Assembly: GCF_005280655.1 (NCBI RefSeq)
Contig: NZ_CP040058.1
Coordinates: 2,642,001 to 2,706,000 of the forward strand
Source: Anaerostipes rhamnosivorans
GTDB taxonomy: Bacteria > Bacillota > Clostridia > Lachnospirales > Lachnospiraceae
Direction: 5' to 3'
DNA length: 64,000 nucleotides
Both the position numbers and the translations under genes were made by a program. A model generated the notes under the pieces. That model worked only from the letters and a program-made list of their open reading frames with translations, did not search any database and was not told where the DNA came from. Shown one piece after another: positions 1 to 9,776 of this stretch (positions are counted from its first letter, which is position 1; each line of letters opens with the position of its first letter).

Positions 1-753
1 GAAAATTGCGACTGGATTGTCCTTTGTAAAATATTTCATCGAGATGGTTCCCTTCTTCCCCTTCATCTTCGGGAGGATCCCGGTGAGCTCACTGAGCTTT
101 AAGTCCAGTTCCTGGCTGTTCCAAAGGTTTACGGTGAGTTCTCCGCTGATCAGCAGAGCCTTTCCGTCCGCGTTGAAATGGATCTGGCTGACCGGAAGCT
201 CGTACTTGTCAATGGCCATGGTAATTTTTAGTATCTGCATAAATACACTGCTTTTCTTCTCCGGGATTTTTTCCCCAAGCGCAATTTCTTTGTAATTCAG
301 CCCTGTTACCAACGGTACATCATCATAGTGTTTCTCATAAATTTCCAGCGCGTACCCTTCTTTGTCGAAGTAAACATACTTGCCGTTATAATTCAAACAC
401 CCTGCCCTTTTCTTCTCATTGACCTGCACTGTCACCTGATTGGTCCCCTGCAGTGAGATATCAACTGACTCCACAAATGGAAGCGTTTTTATCGGTGAGA
501 TTTTGTTTTGCAGATATAAGACCAGACCATTCCCCACATATGTATTTTGTTTCAGTGCCGCTGCGATCTCTCCTTCTGTGTAATGGTCGTTCCCTTTTAC
601 AATCATCTTTTTTGTTTGAAAAACACCAAAAAGCACGACACATACAAAAATCAACAGAGTAACGACACATAAAACGATTGTCTTTTTGTGGCCAGGCCCC
701 TTTTTTTGTTTCTTGGCCTGGCTGATTGTTATGATCTTTTCATTTTTATCCAT
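1..753 (-). CDS. ftsQ: Cell division protein FtsQ/DivIB (partial)
   Basis: This is a bitopic division protein of the FtsQ-FtsL-FtsB complex at the septum. The visible 251 residues have a basic cytoplasmic N-terminus, one membrane helix at about residues 24-46, then a POTRA-like start (KKMIVKGNDHYTEGEI) and the FtsQ beta domain. The start is the ATG at 753, and the C-terminus lies outside the window. It follows ftsW in the dcw operon with 11 nt between, the usual position for divIB in Clostridia. Confidence 0.85.
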   Translation of the reverse strand, partial: MDKNEKIITISQAKKQKKGPGHKKTIVLCVVTLLIFVCVVLFGVFQTKKMIVKGNDHYTEGEIAAALKQNTYVGNGLVLYLQNKISPIKTLPFVESVDISLQGTNQVTVQVNEKKRAGCLNYNGKYVYFDKEGYALEIYEKHYDDVPLVTGLNYKEIALGEKIPEKKSSVFMQILKITMAIDKYELPVSQIHFNADGKALLISGELTVNLWNSQELDLKLSELTGILPKMKGKKGTISMKYFTKDNPVAIF

Positions 754-764
754 AAGCAGTTCCT

Positions 765-1883
765 TTACATCCGTATTTTTCTGGATACTGACAGAACCAG
801 ACCCATCTCCGCCATGACCACCAAAATAGAAGTACCGCCGTAACTGATGAACGGCAATGGAATTCCGGTAGGCGGAATTGTGTTTGTTACAACTGCAATA
901 TTAATGAAAACCTGTACTCCGATATGAATCATAAAGCCGATGACAACCAAGGACCCAAACAGATCATCAGAGTTCATGGCGATCAAAAGCATTCTCCAGA
1001 TCAAGAGCATAAACAGTAAAATAAGGCACACAGCTCCAAACAGTCCCAGCTCCTCGCAGATGATTGAAAATATCATATCATTATGGGACTCCGGTATGAA
1101 TCCCATCTTCTGCATACTCTGTCCCAGCCCTTTTCCAAACAGTCCCCCGGATCCTATGGCATACAGTGCCTGCATTGTCTGAAGTCCTTTGGGATGTGTC
1201 TCAGGATTTTTCCAGATCGCCACACGCTCATTTCGGTAGCTGTTGGAAAATGTCAGATAGAGTACCAGTCCCGCGACGCCGGACAGGGCGATTCCCAAGA
1301 GCTCTTTGGTCTTTGGGCTCACCACAAAAATCATGACCCCCACCATTGCAGTCAGTACAATGGCTGTACTCAGATTCTGGTAAGCAACCAGTCCGATGAT
1401 AGGCAGACAGCGTACAATGACTTTCACTGCGGCGGCCATAGTTCTCATCCTATGGGCATTCTTCGACAATATGTAAGCCAGGTAGATCACGAGGAAAATC
1501 TTTGCCACCTCAGATGGCTGGAACTGAAATCCTCCTATGGAAATCCAGCGCACCGCACCCTTTTTGGCAGCTCCGATAAATAACACGATGATCAAAAGTG
1601 CCACGCTGAGCCCATAGCAGCCGTAGGCTATGACCTTCGTGTTGAGGATCCTATAATCAAACCACGTGAGAACAGCCATAAAAACTGCCCCCACTGCCAC
1701 GGCAAAACACTGCCTGATCAACCAGTGATAAGGGTTCCCAAAGTTCAGAGTACTCTTATAAGAACTTGTACTGAAGATCATGACCAAGCCGAATCCAACG
1801 AGAAACATCACGATGAAAAGCATCGGATAATCGAGATAACGCCGTTTTGGCATGTATTTTTCACTGACTCTGCTCTTCTTCAA
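765..1883 (-). CDS. ftsW: Peptidoglycan glycosyltransferase FtsW
   Basis: SEDS-family polytopic protein (372 residues) that polymerises lipid II at the septum together with a class B PBP. About ten hydrophobic segments are visible. Family signatures include FQPSEVAK in the middle and the C-terminal PPTGIPLPFISYGGTS region. It lies between murD and divIB, 3 nt after murD. FtsW rather than RodA or SpoVE is favoured by the dcw location. Confidence 0.93.
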   Translation of the reverse strand: MKKSRVSEKYMPKRRYLDYPMLFIVMFLVGFGLVMIFSTSSYKSTLNFGNPYHWLIRQCFAVAVGAVFMAVLTWFDYRILNTKVIAYGCYGLSVALLIIVLFIGAAKKGAVRWISIGGFQFQPSEVAKIFLVIYLAYILSKNAHRMRTMAAAVKVIVRCLPIIGLVAYQNLSTAIVLTAMVGVMIFVVSPKTKELLGIALSGVAGLVLYLTFSNSYRNERVAIWKNPETHPKGLQTMQALYAIGSGGLFGKGLGQSMQKMGFIPESHNDMIFSIICEELGLFGAVCLILLFMLLIWRMLLIAMNSDDLFGSLVVIGFMIHIGVQVFINIAVVTNTIPPTGIPLPFISYGGTSILVVMAEMGLVLSVSRKIRM

Positions 1884-1886
1884 ATC

Positions 1887-3251
1887 TTAACGCTCCTTTA
1901 TTCTTTTTACACACTCCTTGAAGCGGTCACCCCTTACTTCATAATTCGGGAACATCCCCCAGCTTGCACATGCAGGTGACAAAAGAACCGCATCACCTGA
2001 AACCGCATGAGACGCCGCATACTCTACCGCTTCCTCCAGTGTATCCACATACACGATCTGAGAAAAACCATGGGCTTTGGCTGTCTCACCGATCTTCTCT
2101 GCTGTTGCTCCGAGAAGGATCAGTTCTTTAACTTTTCCGTCAAAAGCTTCAATCCAGTCATCATACTCTGCCTTTTTATCATAACCCCCGCCGATCAAAA
2201 ATGTCGGGCGGTTCATGGCTTTGATCCCTTTTATGGCGGCATCGGTGTTTGTTCCTTTTGAATCGTTATAGTAGGCAACATTTTCAATGGTATCTACATA
2301 TTCTATGCGGTGTTCCACACCTTTAAAACCAGAAACTCCCTGTCTGATCTTTTCGGCCGGAACTCCCATATAATGAGATACTGCGATGGCCGCCAGAATA
2401 TTCTCATAGTTGTGGTCTCCCAGGAGGTTGATGTCCTGCTCTGTACATATGGCAAACGCAGATCCGTTTTCTGCCAGCATAAAGGCTCCATCTTTAAAAT
2501 ACACACCTTCTTCTAATTCATGGTGAAGGCTGAAAAATACGACTTTTGCCTTTGCCCGCACTGCCATTTCCCTGGTGACGGCATCCTCATAGTTGAGTAC
2601 CATGATCTGGTCCTTGGTCTGATTCATTCCAATGGACTCCTTGGTCTTAGCATAAATCTCCACAGTCCCATGCCGGTCCAGATGATCCGGGGTAATGTTT
2701 AAAACCGCTGAAACCTTCGGACAAAAGTCATGAATCGTTTCCAGCTGGAAACTGCTGATCTCTGCTACGATCACGCTATCGTCTTTTGTATCCAAGGCAA
2801 TGCTCGTATACGGTGTCCCGATATTTCCAACAACATAGACATCACTGTAACAGCATCTCATGATCTCGCCCACCAGTGCTGTTGTGGTTGTCTTTCCATT
2901 GGTGCCTGTGATGGCCGCTATCTGTCCTCTGGATACCTGGTATGCCAGCTCGATCTCACTCCAGACAGGTTTCCCGGCTTCCATAAATCTCTTTGAAACC
3001 GGAGCATTTACTGATATGCCAGGGCTTAACACAAGGAGATCAAACGCTTCTGTATCTTCTGCTTTAAGTTCACCCAGGATCAGAGGGATCTCTCTGTTCC
3101 CTTCAAGCTTGGCGTACACATCCATCGGTTTAAGCTCTTCATTTCCGTCATAGAGACTTACCAAGGCTCCGGATCGAATCAGAAGATTGGCTGAACCTAT
3201 GCCGCTTTTTCCTGCTCCCGCAACTAAAACCTTCTTATCTTTTAATGTCAT
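1887..3251 (-). CDS. murD: UDP-N-acetylmuramoylalanine--D-glutamate ligase
   Basis: Adds D-Glu to UDP-MurNAc-L-Ala in cytoplasmic peptidoglycan precursor synthesis. An N-terminal Rossmann motif (VAGAGKSGIGS) is followed by the Mur ligase ATP loop GTNGKTT at residues 116-122 and the C-terminal ligase domain with NDSKGTN. I chose the ATG at 3251 because AAGGAG lies just upstream. An in-frame start at 3344 would extend the frame into mraY with sequence unlike MurD. 454 residues, normal for the family. Confidence 0.95.
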   Translation of the reverse strand: MTLKDKKVLVAGAGKSGIGSANLLIRSGALVSLYDGNEELKPMDVYAKLEGNREIPLILGELKAEDTEAFDLLVLSPGISVNAPVSKRFMEAGKPVWSEIELAYQVSRGQIAAITGTNGKTTTTALVGEIMRCCYSDVYVVGNIGTPYTSIALDTKDDSVIVAEISSFQLETIHDFCPKVSAVLNITPDHLDRHGTVEIYAKTKESIGMNQTKDQIMVLNYEDAVTREMAVRAKAKVVFFSLHHELEEGVYFKDGAFMLAENGSAFAICTEQDINLLGDHNYENILAAIAVSHYMGVPAEKIRQGVSGFKGVEHRIEYVDTIENVAYYNDSKGTNTDAAIKGIKAMNRPTFLIGGGYDKKAEYDDWIEAFDGKVKELILLGATAEKIGETAKAHGFSQIVYVDTLEEAVEYAASHAVSGDAVLLSPACASWGMFPNYEVRGDRFKECVKRIKER

Positions 3252-3265
3252 TTTACGCTCCTTAT

Positions 3266-4234
3266 CTAAATGGCAACCAGGCCGATCAGACATAAGATGG
3301 CTGTCACAATGGCAAATATGGCGACGACTTTCGTCTCTGGCCATCCGGACAGTTCAAAATGATGGTGGATCGGCGCCATCTTAAAGATTCTTTTTCCTGT
3401 TTTCTTAAAATATACTACCTGTATCATAACAGACAGCACTTCAATCATGTAAATAAAGGCCACAAGCGGAATAAACAGCGGAAGACGTAACATCACCGCA
3501 GTTGCAGCCACAAATCCTCCCAGCGCCAGCGAACCTGTATCGCCCATAAATACCCGAGCCGGATACACATTAAATACAAGGAATCCAAGCAGGGCTCCCA
3601 CAGTGGCGCAGGTGATCGGCCACAGCCCCGGATCGTTCCCAGCGATTCCAGCCCCGATGGCAACCACCGTAAAGAAAGTGGCGATCAGAACAGTGACGCT
3701 GGACGCAAGGCCATCCAGTCCGTCTGTAAAATTGGCTCCGTTGACTGTTCCCAAAAGGATGATAAAAATAGCCGGAACAAAGAGCGCACCTAATTCCAGG
3801 TATTTTCCGTGTGAGAACGGAATCAGCATGGAAGTGCCGATATCCGTATGGTTGATCAGATAATACGCAAACACTCCGGTCACAATGATCTGGCCAAGCA
3901 TCTTCTGCCAGGCCCGGAGTCCCAGATTTCTTTTCATTACAACTTTGATGTAATCGTCAATAAATCCGATAAATCCAAATCCCAATGTGACAAACAGCAC
4001 TGGAATGATGTTCGGGTAGTCCTTTACATAAAACAGAGAAGCCACGATAATGCCAAGTAAGATGATCAATCCGCCCATGGTTGGGGTCCCTGATTTTTTC
4101 AGGTGGGACTCCGGTCCCTCTCCCCGGATGAACTGGCCGAATTTCAGCTTCTGCAAATATTTAATCATCACCGGGCTTAAAACCACGCTGACGAAGAATG
4201 CTATTAGAATTGGTTTTACGATACTATAATTCAT
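3266..4234 (-). CDS. mraY: Phospho-N-acetylmuramoyl-pentapeptide transferase
   Basis: Integral membrane enzyme that makes lipid I from UDP-MurNAc-pentapeptide and undecaprenyl phosphate. 322 residues with about ten membrane helices. Family motifs are visible: GTPTMGG near the N-terminus, the acidic IDDYIK loop, NFTDGLDGLA, and the C-terminal APIHHHFE histidine motif. It sits between a PBP gene and murD in the dcw operon, the canonical order. Confidence 0.97.
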   Translation of the reverse strand: MNYSIVKPILIAFFVSVVLSPVMIKYLQKLKFGQFIRGEGPESHLKKSGTPTMGGLIILLGIIVASLFYVKDYPNIIPVLFVTLGFGFIGFIDDYIKVVMKRNLGLRAWQKMLGQIIVTGVFAYYLINHTDIGTSMLIPFSHGKYLELGALFVPAIFIILLGTVNGANFTDGLDGLASSVTVLIATFFTVVAIGAGIAGNDPGLWPITCATVGALLGFLVFNVYPARVFMGDTGSLALGGFVAATAVMLRLPLFIPLVAFIYMIEVLSVMIQVVYFKKTGKRIFKMAPIHHHFELSGWPETKVVAIFAIVTAILCLIGLVAI

Positions 4235-4275
4235 GTTTTCACCTCATTTGTTTTTCTTATCTTTCCAGTATATCT

Positions 4276-6012
4276 TTATTTCTCTGTTTTATCAACCGTA
4301 TAATCCTTGGAAATTCCAAGATAAGGAAGCGCGACTTTGAACACTTCACGGACGACCGGAGCCGCGATGGTTCCCCCATAATACGTCCCTTTCGGCTCGT
4401 CGATCATAACTAACGCCATTACGGTTGGATGCTTTGCCTTTGAAAAACCTAAGAATGAAGAAATATACTTTCCTGTTCCACGAGGCAGCTTTTCACTGGT
4501 TGCAGTCTTTCCTCCTATGGAATATCCCTCGATCTTGCAGTTCCTTCCGGACCCTTCTGACACTACCGCCTCCAAAAGCTCTCTCATAGTCTCAGATGTT
4601 TCCTTCTTGATTACATTCTTCTTTTTTGCAAATTCAAAGGTCTTGACTGTCTTCCCTGACGGTGCCACTGCCTTCATACCGAAATGCGGTGTCACCAGAG
4701 TGCCTCCATTGACTGCGGCACTGGCCGCTCTCATAAGCTGAAGAGGAGTGATCTGGAAGGACTGGCCGAAGGACATGGTGGCAAGCTCCACAGCTCCCAC
4801 ATTCTTTTTATTGTGCATGATGGAGTTGGCCTCTCCCGGAATGTCGATCCCGGTCTTTTCAAATAATCCCATCCTGCGGAACATGGTATACATGCCGTCC
4901 ACTCCCACTCTGGCTCCCACTTCCATAAAGACGGGGTTGCAGGAATTCATAACGCCCTCTTTAAAAGTCTCAGATCCGTGTCCCGTGGTTTTATGGCAGC
5001 GGATCTTTCTGTCTTCCACGATCCTGAAGCCCGGACAGCTGAAATGATCGGTCACCTTCACCTTCCCAAGCTCCAGCCCGGCAGTGGCGGTCACGATCTT
5101 AAAAACAGACCCTGGTTCATAAGTATCATTGATACATGTATTTCTCCACATCTGGTTCAGAAGTTCCTGTCTCTTCTTCCCTGTGGTCTTGTCTTTTTTG
5201 CCTTTCAGCTTAAACGGTTCATTTAAATTATATTCAGGAGTATTGACCATGGCATAGATTTCTCCGTTTTGGGGATTCATGATGATCATAGACACCCTCT
5301 TGGCTCCCTTTTCTTTTCTGACCTTTTCACATGCCTGCCATACATAATTCTGAAGGTTTACATCCAGCGTTGTGTACAGGTCATTCCCTGCTACAGGCTC
5401 ATCTCTTTCCTCATAGGCCCCATCAATCTCCCGTCCTCCGCCGTCGGTGAGTGTAAGGATTCTTCCCGGGGTTCCCTGCAGATAGGAGTCATACGTCACT
5501 TCAAGGCCTACGATGCCCTGGTTGTCTCCTCCGGTAAAACCCAGGACCTTTGAGGCAAGATCATTGTACGGATAGGTTCTCTTATAGTCCTCATCCACCT
5601 TAACCCCAGCCAGCTCGTATTTTCTGATCCGGTCAGCTACATCTTTTTCTACATTACTTTTAATCTTTTCCCTAACTGAATTTTTATAAACCTTTTTTTT
5701 GATTTCCGCCTTGTCTATCTCAAGCTCCCTGGATAGGACGGACACAATTTTATCCTTCTGTTTTGTCTGGGAATGGATAACGGATATGGAGTACACCGCC
5801 TTATTGGAGGCAATCTTCACGCCGTTTCTGTCGTAAATATTCCCTCTGGGAGCTTTGATCTCCCGCTCCCTCTGATGCAGATCCTTTGCCAGAGCCAGAT
5901 ACTTATCCGCCTGGCCTATCATAAGATAGCAAAGCCTTCCCCCCACAAAGATCAGGCAGAATGCAAAGATGCCTCCCATTAAAAGCATCCTTCGTTTATA
6001 ACTTGTTTTCAT
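4276..6012 (-). CDS. Class B penicillin-binding protein (FtsI/SpoVD type)
   Basis: Transpeptidase of the divisome or of spore cortex synthesis. One N-terminal membrane helix (about residues 9-31), a PBP dimer domain, then the transpeptidase domain with SxxK (S302-VFK) and SxN (S357-C-N). The third motif reads KTAT at 502-505 where almost all PBPs have KTGT. There is no PASTA domain, which typical SpoVD proteins carry. It is one of two class B PBPs in tandem in this operon, so the FtsI and SpoVD assignments cannot be separated from sequence alone. Confidence 0.88.
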   Translation of the reverse strand: MKTSYKRRMLLMGGIFAFCLIFVGGRLCYLMIGQADKYLALAKDLHQREREIKAPRGNIYDRNGVKIASNKAVYSISVIHSQTKQKDKIVSVLSRELEIDKAEIKKKVYKNSVREKIKSNVEKDVADRIRKYELAGVKVDEDYKRTYPYNDLASKVLGFTGGDNQGIVGLEVTYDSYLQGTPGRILTLTDGGGREIDGAYEERDEPVAGNDLYTTLDVNLQNYVWQACEKVRKEKGAKRVSMIIMNPQNGEIYAMVNTPEYNLNEPFKLKGKKDKTTGKKRQELLNQMWRNTCINDTYEPGSVFKIVTATAGLELGKVKVTDHFSCPGFRIVEDRKIRCHKTTGHGSETFKEGVMNSCNPVFMEVGARVGVDGMYTMFRRMGLFEKTGIDIPGEANSIMHNKKNVGAVELATMSFGQSFQITPLQLMRAASAAVNGGTLVTPHFGMKAVAPSGKTVKTFEFAKKKNVIKKETSETMRELLEAVVSEGSGRNCKIEGYSIGGKTATSEKLPRGTGKYISSFLGFSKAKHPTVMALVMIDEPKGTYYGGTIAAPVVREVFKVALPYLGISKDYTVDKTEK

Positions 6013-6066
6013 ACAAAACTCCGGAATCTATAATGGTAAAATATATGACAAACATCGAACAAGTAT

Positions 6067-6131
6067 GAGTTTTTCTCCATTGTTTCCAGTCGGCTCTGGA
6101 AAGGCCTCCTTCCAACAATGAAGAAAAACTC
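6067..6131. repeat. Long stem-loop in PBP intergenic region
   Basis: Inverted repeat with arms at 6067-6084 and 6114-6131 that match at 17 of 18 positions, enclosing a second small hairpin (CCAGtcggctCTGG). It lies downstream of one PBP stop and upstream of the next PBP start within the dcw operon. No T-run follows on the minus strand, so it is not a simple terminator. Confidence 0.6.
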
Positions 6132-6185
6132 TTAGAGGTGGCGCCTTTTGTCTTGTAGCAGCCTGCTCCAGCAGACATTACGTCC

Positions 6186-6478
6186 ATTTTCACCAGTTCG
6201 GAGGCCTTGCATTCGAAGGGTCGTTAGTTTTTCTTCTTGAAGCAAAGACTCGGAGGCAAGGAGGTTCGATTCACTAAATTCTCGCCTCGCCTCTGGCTCA
6301 CGTTCATTAAGTTCCTTCGAACGACCTTCGCACTAAGTTTAGCCTGCACTTTGTTTGTCTTCACTAAGTGCTCTAGGTCAGCGTCAGCGAGTTCCGAACG
6401 GGCCGCCGGAGAGACTTTGCTGAAAGTTAGAAAATCTTACGTCCCTGAGACAGCAAGCCGGAGAACTGGTGAAAATGT
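6186..6478. repeat. Palindromic intergenic element (MITE-like)
   Basis: About 290 bp bounded by inverted copies of a 15-bp sequence (CATTTTCACCAGTTC at 6186-6200; its complement ends at 6478). Internal inverted pieces are also visible (CGAAGGGTCGTT / AACGACCTTCG). No credible protein is encoded on either strand. Together with the neighbouring hairpin it fills the only long non-coding gap in the dcw operon, 6013-6477. The right end abuts the stop codon of the following PBP. Confidence 0.5.
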
Positions 6479-8298
6479 TATTTGGTTGTTTTTGGGACAT
6501 TCATGTCTTTTAAGGATTCTTTCAGCACGTCTCTTGCCATCTCCACTGCCAGTCCTGTGTTGAGCTGTGAATCCTTCTGGATTTCATCGATCACCACATA
6601 GACTACGACTTTTGGGTTTTCTACCGGGGCAAATCCGCAGAAGGAGACAATATAGGTTTTTGCACTTCTGGGGATCTTCTGGGCTGTTCCTGTCTTTCCT
6701 CCCACGCTGTATCCTTTGATCTGCGCTTTCTTTCCGGTTCCCTTTTCCACGGTCTCCTTCATATAAGAACGGAGCTTTTTGGAAGTGTCCGCGGAGATCG
6801 TCTGTTTTACCAGCTCTGAATTTTTATTGTTCAGCACATTTCCACTATCGTCCCTGGTCTGCTTTACAACATGAGGTTTGTAATAGTAGCCCCCATTTAC
6901 GAGAGAACTGAAGGAAGATGCCATCTGGATCATGGAGCAGTTGAATGTCTGTCCGAAGGAACTGGTCGCCAGGTCCACATTGGTCATCTCATCTGCACTG
7001 TACAAAAGCCCGGAGGTTTCCGCCTCCGCAGGGAGGTCAATGCCGGTCTTCACTCCGAAATTAAAATCTTTCTGATACTTGGCAAATACATTTTTCCCTT
7101 CTTTGGCCGCAATGTCCATCAGAGCCACATTGCAGGAATATGCGATACTGTCCGAAAGAGTAAGGTTTCCGTGTCCCTCCTGATGCGAGCAGTGGATTTT
7201 ATGCTTTCCAACCTGCTTGTAGCCTTTACAGTAATATGTCTCGTTTCCTTTTAAAATCCCCTCTTCAAGACCGCCTGCCACTGTAAATGGTTTGTAGGTT
7301 GATCCAGGCTCAAAACTGTTGGAGACGATCGGATTTTTCCAGATTTCATTAAAAGCCTTAACTTTTTGCTTCTCAGACATCCCATTGATCTGGCTCTGGG
7401 TATATTTTGATAGCAGTGCCTTGTCATTCCTGGGATTTTCCAGGTCATAGGTGTTGGAATTAGCCATAGCCAGCACTTCCCCATTGTTGGGATCCATGAC
7501 CAAGATGGAACTTCCCTTGCTGCCGTATTTTTTCTCAAACTTGGCCAGCCGGTCTTCCGCTATTTTCTGAATGTTGATATCAATGGTTGACACCAGTGTC
7601 TTTCCGTTTTCAGGATCCACAATGGAATCATCCTGTTCCAGCTCTTCATTTAAATAGGTATACTTCCTTCCGTCCACACCGATCAGGGCGCTATTGTAAT
7701 ATTGTTCAATGCCTGTTGTACCTATACTTCCGTCGGACACAAACCCAAGAAGGTGGCTCGCAAGACTTTTATTTGGATATCTTCTCACATACTTCTCAGA
7801 AAATGTAATTCCAACGACCTTTTTCCCGTCTTTGGATTTGAGATAATCCTTTAAGTCCGCAACCTTACTGTATTTCATGTCCTTTTTGTAAACAGAATAA
7901 TAGGAATCCTTGTGGTCCTTCAAATACTCCAGCAGGTCATCCCGGTCCAGATTCATATATTTGGTCAGCGCGTTTAACGCATTTTTCTGTGTCTGCTCTG
8001 TCCGCAGAATATTTTTCGGCTCCAGGACCAGGCTGTACAGCTTTTGGCTGGTAGCCAGGGTATTACCGTTTCTGTCTAAAATATCTCCTCTTTTATATGG
8101 AAGAGTCTGGCTCTGGTAATTCTGCTGGGCCAGGACCTTCTTTTTATATGTCTTGTTTTTCGCCACACTGAAATAAACCAGCCGGCCCACAAGGCCTATA
8201 AAAAGAATTGCTATGAGAGCCACAATGGACAACGTCCTGACTCTCATAGCATTGTTTATTCTTTTTATCTTTTTATATTTTTTTTTCTTCAAAAACAC
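6478..8298 (-). CDS. Class B penicillin-binding protein
   Basis: 606-residue transpeptidase with a basic start, one membrane helix (about residues 22-46), the PBP dimer domain and the catalytic domain. All three active-site motifs are canonical: S333-TYK, S388-C-N and K535-T-G. It follows the FtsL-like gene by 6 nt, the position of pbpB/ftsI in Firmicutes dcw operons. It is therefore the better candidate for the division PBP, with the downstream paralogue possibly specialised. Confidence 0.9.
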   Translation of the reverse strand: MFLKKKKYKKIKRINNAMRVRTLSIVALIAILFIGLVGRLVYFSVAKNKTYKKKVLAQQNYQSQTLPYKRGDILDRNGNTLATSQKLYSLVLEPKNILRTEQTQKNALNALTKYMNLDRDDLLEYLKDHKDSYYSVYKKDMKYSKVADLKDYLKSKDGKKVVGITFSEKYVRRYPNKSLASHLLGFVSDGSIGTTGIEQYYNSALIGVDGRKYTYLNEELEQDDSIVDPENGKTLVSTIDINIQKIAEDRLAKFEKKYGSKGSSILVMDPNNGEVLAMANSNTYDLENPRNDKALLSKYTQSQINGMSEKQKVKAFNEIWKNPIVSNSFEPGSTYKPFTVAGGLEEGILKGNETYYCKGYKQVGKHKIHCSHQEGHGNLTLSDSIAYSCNVALMDIAAKEGKNVFAKYQKDFNFGVKTGIDLPAEAETSGLLYSADEMTNVDLATSSFGQTFNCSMIQMASSFSSLVNGGYYYKPHVVKQTRDDSGNVLNNKNSELVKQTISADTSKKLRSYMKETVEKGTGKKAQIKGYSVGGKTGTAQKIPRSAKTYIVSFCGFAPVENPKVVVYVVIDEIQKDSQLNTGLAVEMARDVLKESLKDMNVPKTTK

Positions 8299-8304
8299 CG
8301 CTCC

Positions 8305-8805
8305 TTACTTCGAATCAGGTATCTTATTGTATTGTCTTACATAGTCAACATTTTTACTGTCATATGCAATTACCTTGTTCTGCGCAGGTTTTTTCATCCC
8401 ATATTTTTTCATGGCAGTCTCCTGGATCGCAGGAAGATTAATGCTCTGTTCAATTTCCAGATTCAAATCCTCATTTTCCACCATCAGGGTGCTGAGCTCC
8501 GATTTTTTTGCCGAGACCACGGCACGCTGGTGTTCCAGTTTCGTCTGTTCCGATAAATAAAAGAAACTGACCACTGCGATCACTGCAATTCCCGCCGCCA
8601 GGGCCCTAATAAATGCAAAATCAAACTCCAGAGCTTTATTCTGATTTTCCTTTGTCTGAGGTGTTGTCTTTTTCTTTGTGCGGACTGCCGGTTTCTTCTT
8701 AGGCTGTACCGATGGTTCATATTCAGGCCTCGCCGGTGCTGCTTCCATTTTCCGTGCAGTGCTTCCGTAAATAAATTCATATCGTTCTTGTCTTGTCTTA
8801 TTCAC
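8305..8805 (-). CDS. FtsL-like septum protein
   Basis: 166-residue bitopic protein with a long basic Lys/Pro/Thr-rich cytoplasmic tail, one membrane helix (IRALAAGIAVIAVVSFFYL) and a short extracellular coiled coil with regular Leu/Glu spacing. This is the FtsL layout; sequence identity across FtsL proteins is always low. I prefer the GTG at 8805 because GAGGGGGAG lies about 10 nt upstream. A TTG at 8838 would overlap rsmH by 14 nt. Confidence 0.75.
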   Translation of the reverse strand: MNKTRQERYEFIYGSTARKMEAAPARPEYEPSVQPKKKPAVRTKKKTTPQTKENQNKALEFDFAFIRALAAGIAVIAVVSFFYLSEQTKLEHQRAVVSAKKSELSTLMVENEDLNLEIEQSINLPAIQETAMKKYGMKKPAQNKVIAYDSKNVDYVRQYNKIPDSK

Positions 8806-8824
8806 TTGGCTGTTCTCCCCCTCA

Positions 8825-9760
8825 CTATTTTCTCTCAAACACTCTTAACTTTGAACTTTTTGCTCTTTTGTTCCTTATCAATTCTTCTTCTGTAGGTAAA
8901 ATCGGCTTTCTCGTGATCACCTTGCCTTTTGACTCATTTCCGCATGTACAGATTGGAAAATTCGGCGGACAGGTACATGGGTTTTCATTTTTTCTGAATG
9001 CCCGTTTTACGATCCTGTCTTCCAGTGAGTGAAAGGTAATGATACAAAGTCTTCCTTCGGGGTTTAACAGCTCGATCATCTGGTCCAGGCTTGTCTTCAG
9101 AACATCAAGTTCACGGTTGCACTCAATCCGTATAGCCTGAAATGTTCGCTTGGCAGGATGTCCTCCCACAGCCCTTATCTTCATCGGAATTGCATGTTTG
9201 ATCACCTCAATAAGCTGCCCTGTTGTCTCAATCGGTGCTTTTTCTCTCTCCGCGGCTATGTGCTTGGCAATATTCTTGGCAAACTTGTCCTCCCCATAGT
9301 CACGGATGATATGAAACAATTCTTGTTCACTGTATTCATTGACAATGTCTCTTGCGGAAAACGACTGTCTCTGGTCCATCCTCATATCCAGCGGTACATC
9401 CTCCCGGTAGGTGAATCCCCGGTCCTTCTCATCCAGCTGAAAAGAAGAAACGCCCAGATCCAGAAGAATCCCATCTACATGTGAAATCCCAAGATCCCTG
9501 AGTACATTCGGCATGTTTACATAATTGTCTCTGACTATGGTGACTTTATCCTTAAACGGCGCAAGCCGCTTTGTACTGGCCCTGATCGCATCTTCGTCCT
9601 GGTCAATACCGATATATCTTCCCTCATCAGAGAGCCTGCTCAAAACATGGTAAGCATGTCCACCTCCGCCCAGGGTTCCGTCCACATAGATTCCGTCCGG
9701 TTTTATCTTAAGTTCCCTTATTGTCTCATCCAACAACACAGATGCATGTTCAAAATCCAT
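8825..9760 (-). CDS. rsmH: 16S rRNA (cytosine1402-N4)-methyltransferase
   Basis: SAM-dependent methylase (formerly MraW) acting on 16S rRNA C1402. 311 residues with the SAM-binding start [10 protein letters not shown], the LDLGVSS motif, and the C-terminal [14 protein letters not shown]. It follows mraZ by 16 nt and precedes the FtsL-like gene, the universal order. Confidence 0.97.
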   Translation of the reverse strand: MDFEHASVLLDETIRELKIKPDGIYVDGTLGGGGHAYHVLSRLSDEGRYIGIDQDEDAIRASTKRLAPFKDKVTIVRDNYVNMPNVLRDLGISHVDGILLDLGVSSFQLDEKDRGFTYREDVPLDMRMDQRQSFSARDIVNEYSEQELFHIIRDYGEDKFAKNIAKHIAAEREKAPIETTGQLIEVIKHAIPMKIRAVGGHPAKRTFQAIRIECNRELDVLKTSLDQMIELLNPEGRLCIITFHSLEDRIVKRAFRKNENPCTCPPNFPICTCGNESKGKVITRKPILPTEEELIRNKRAKSSKLRVFERK

Positions 9761-9776
9761 TTGTCTTTCCTTCCAT

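Noticed and set aside
1083..1583. Plus-strand open frame opposite ftsW
   Set aside because: Antisense shadow of a clear membrane protein gene; no ribosome site or protein-like composition.
6237..6563. Plus-strand open frame in the PBP intergenic region
   Set aside because: Runs through inverted repeats and into the next PBP gene antisense. No ribosome site, and composition is unlike a protein.
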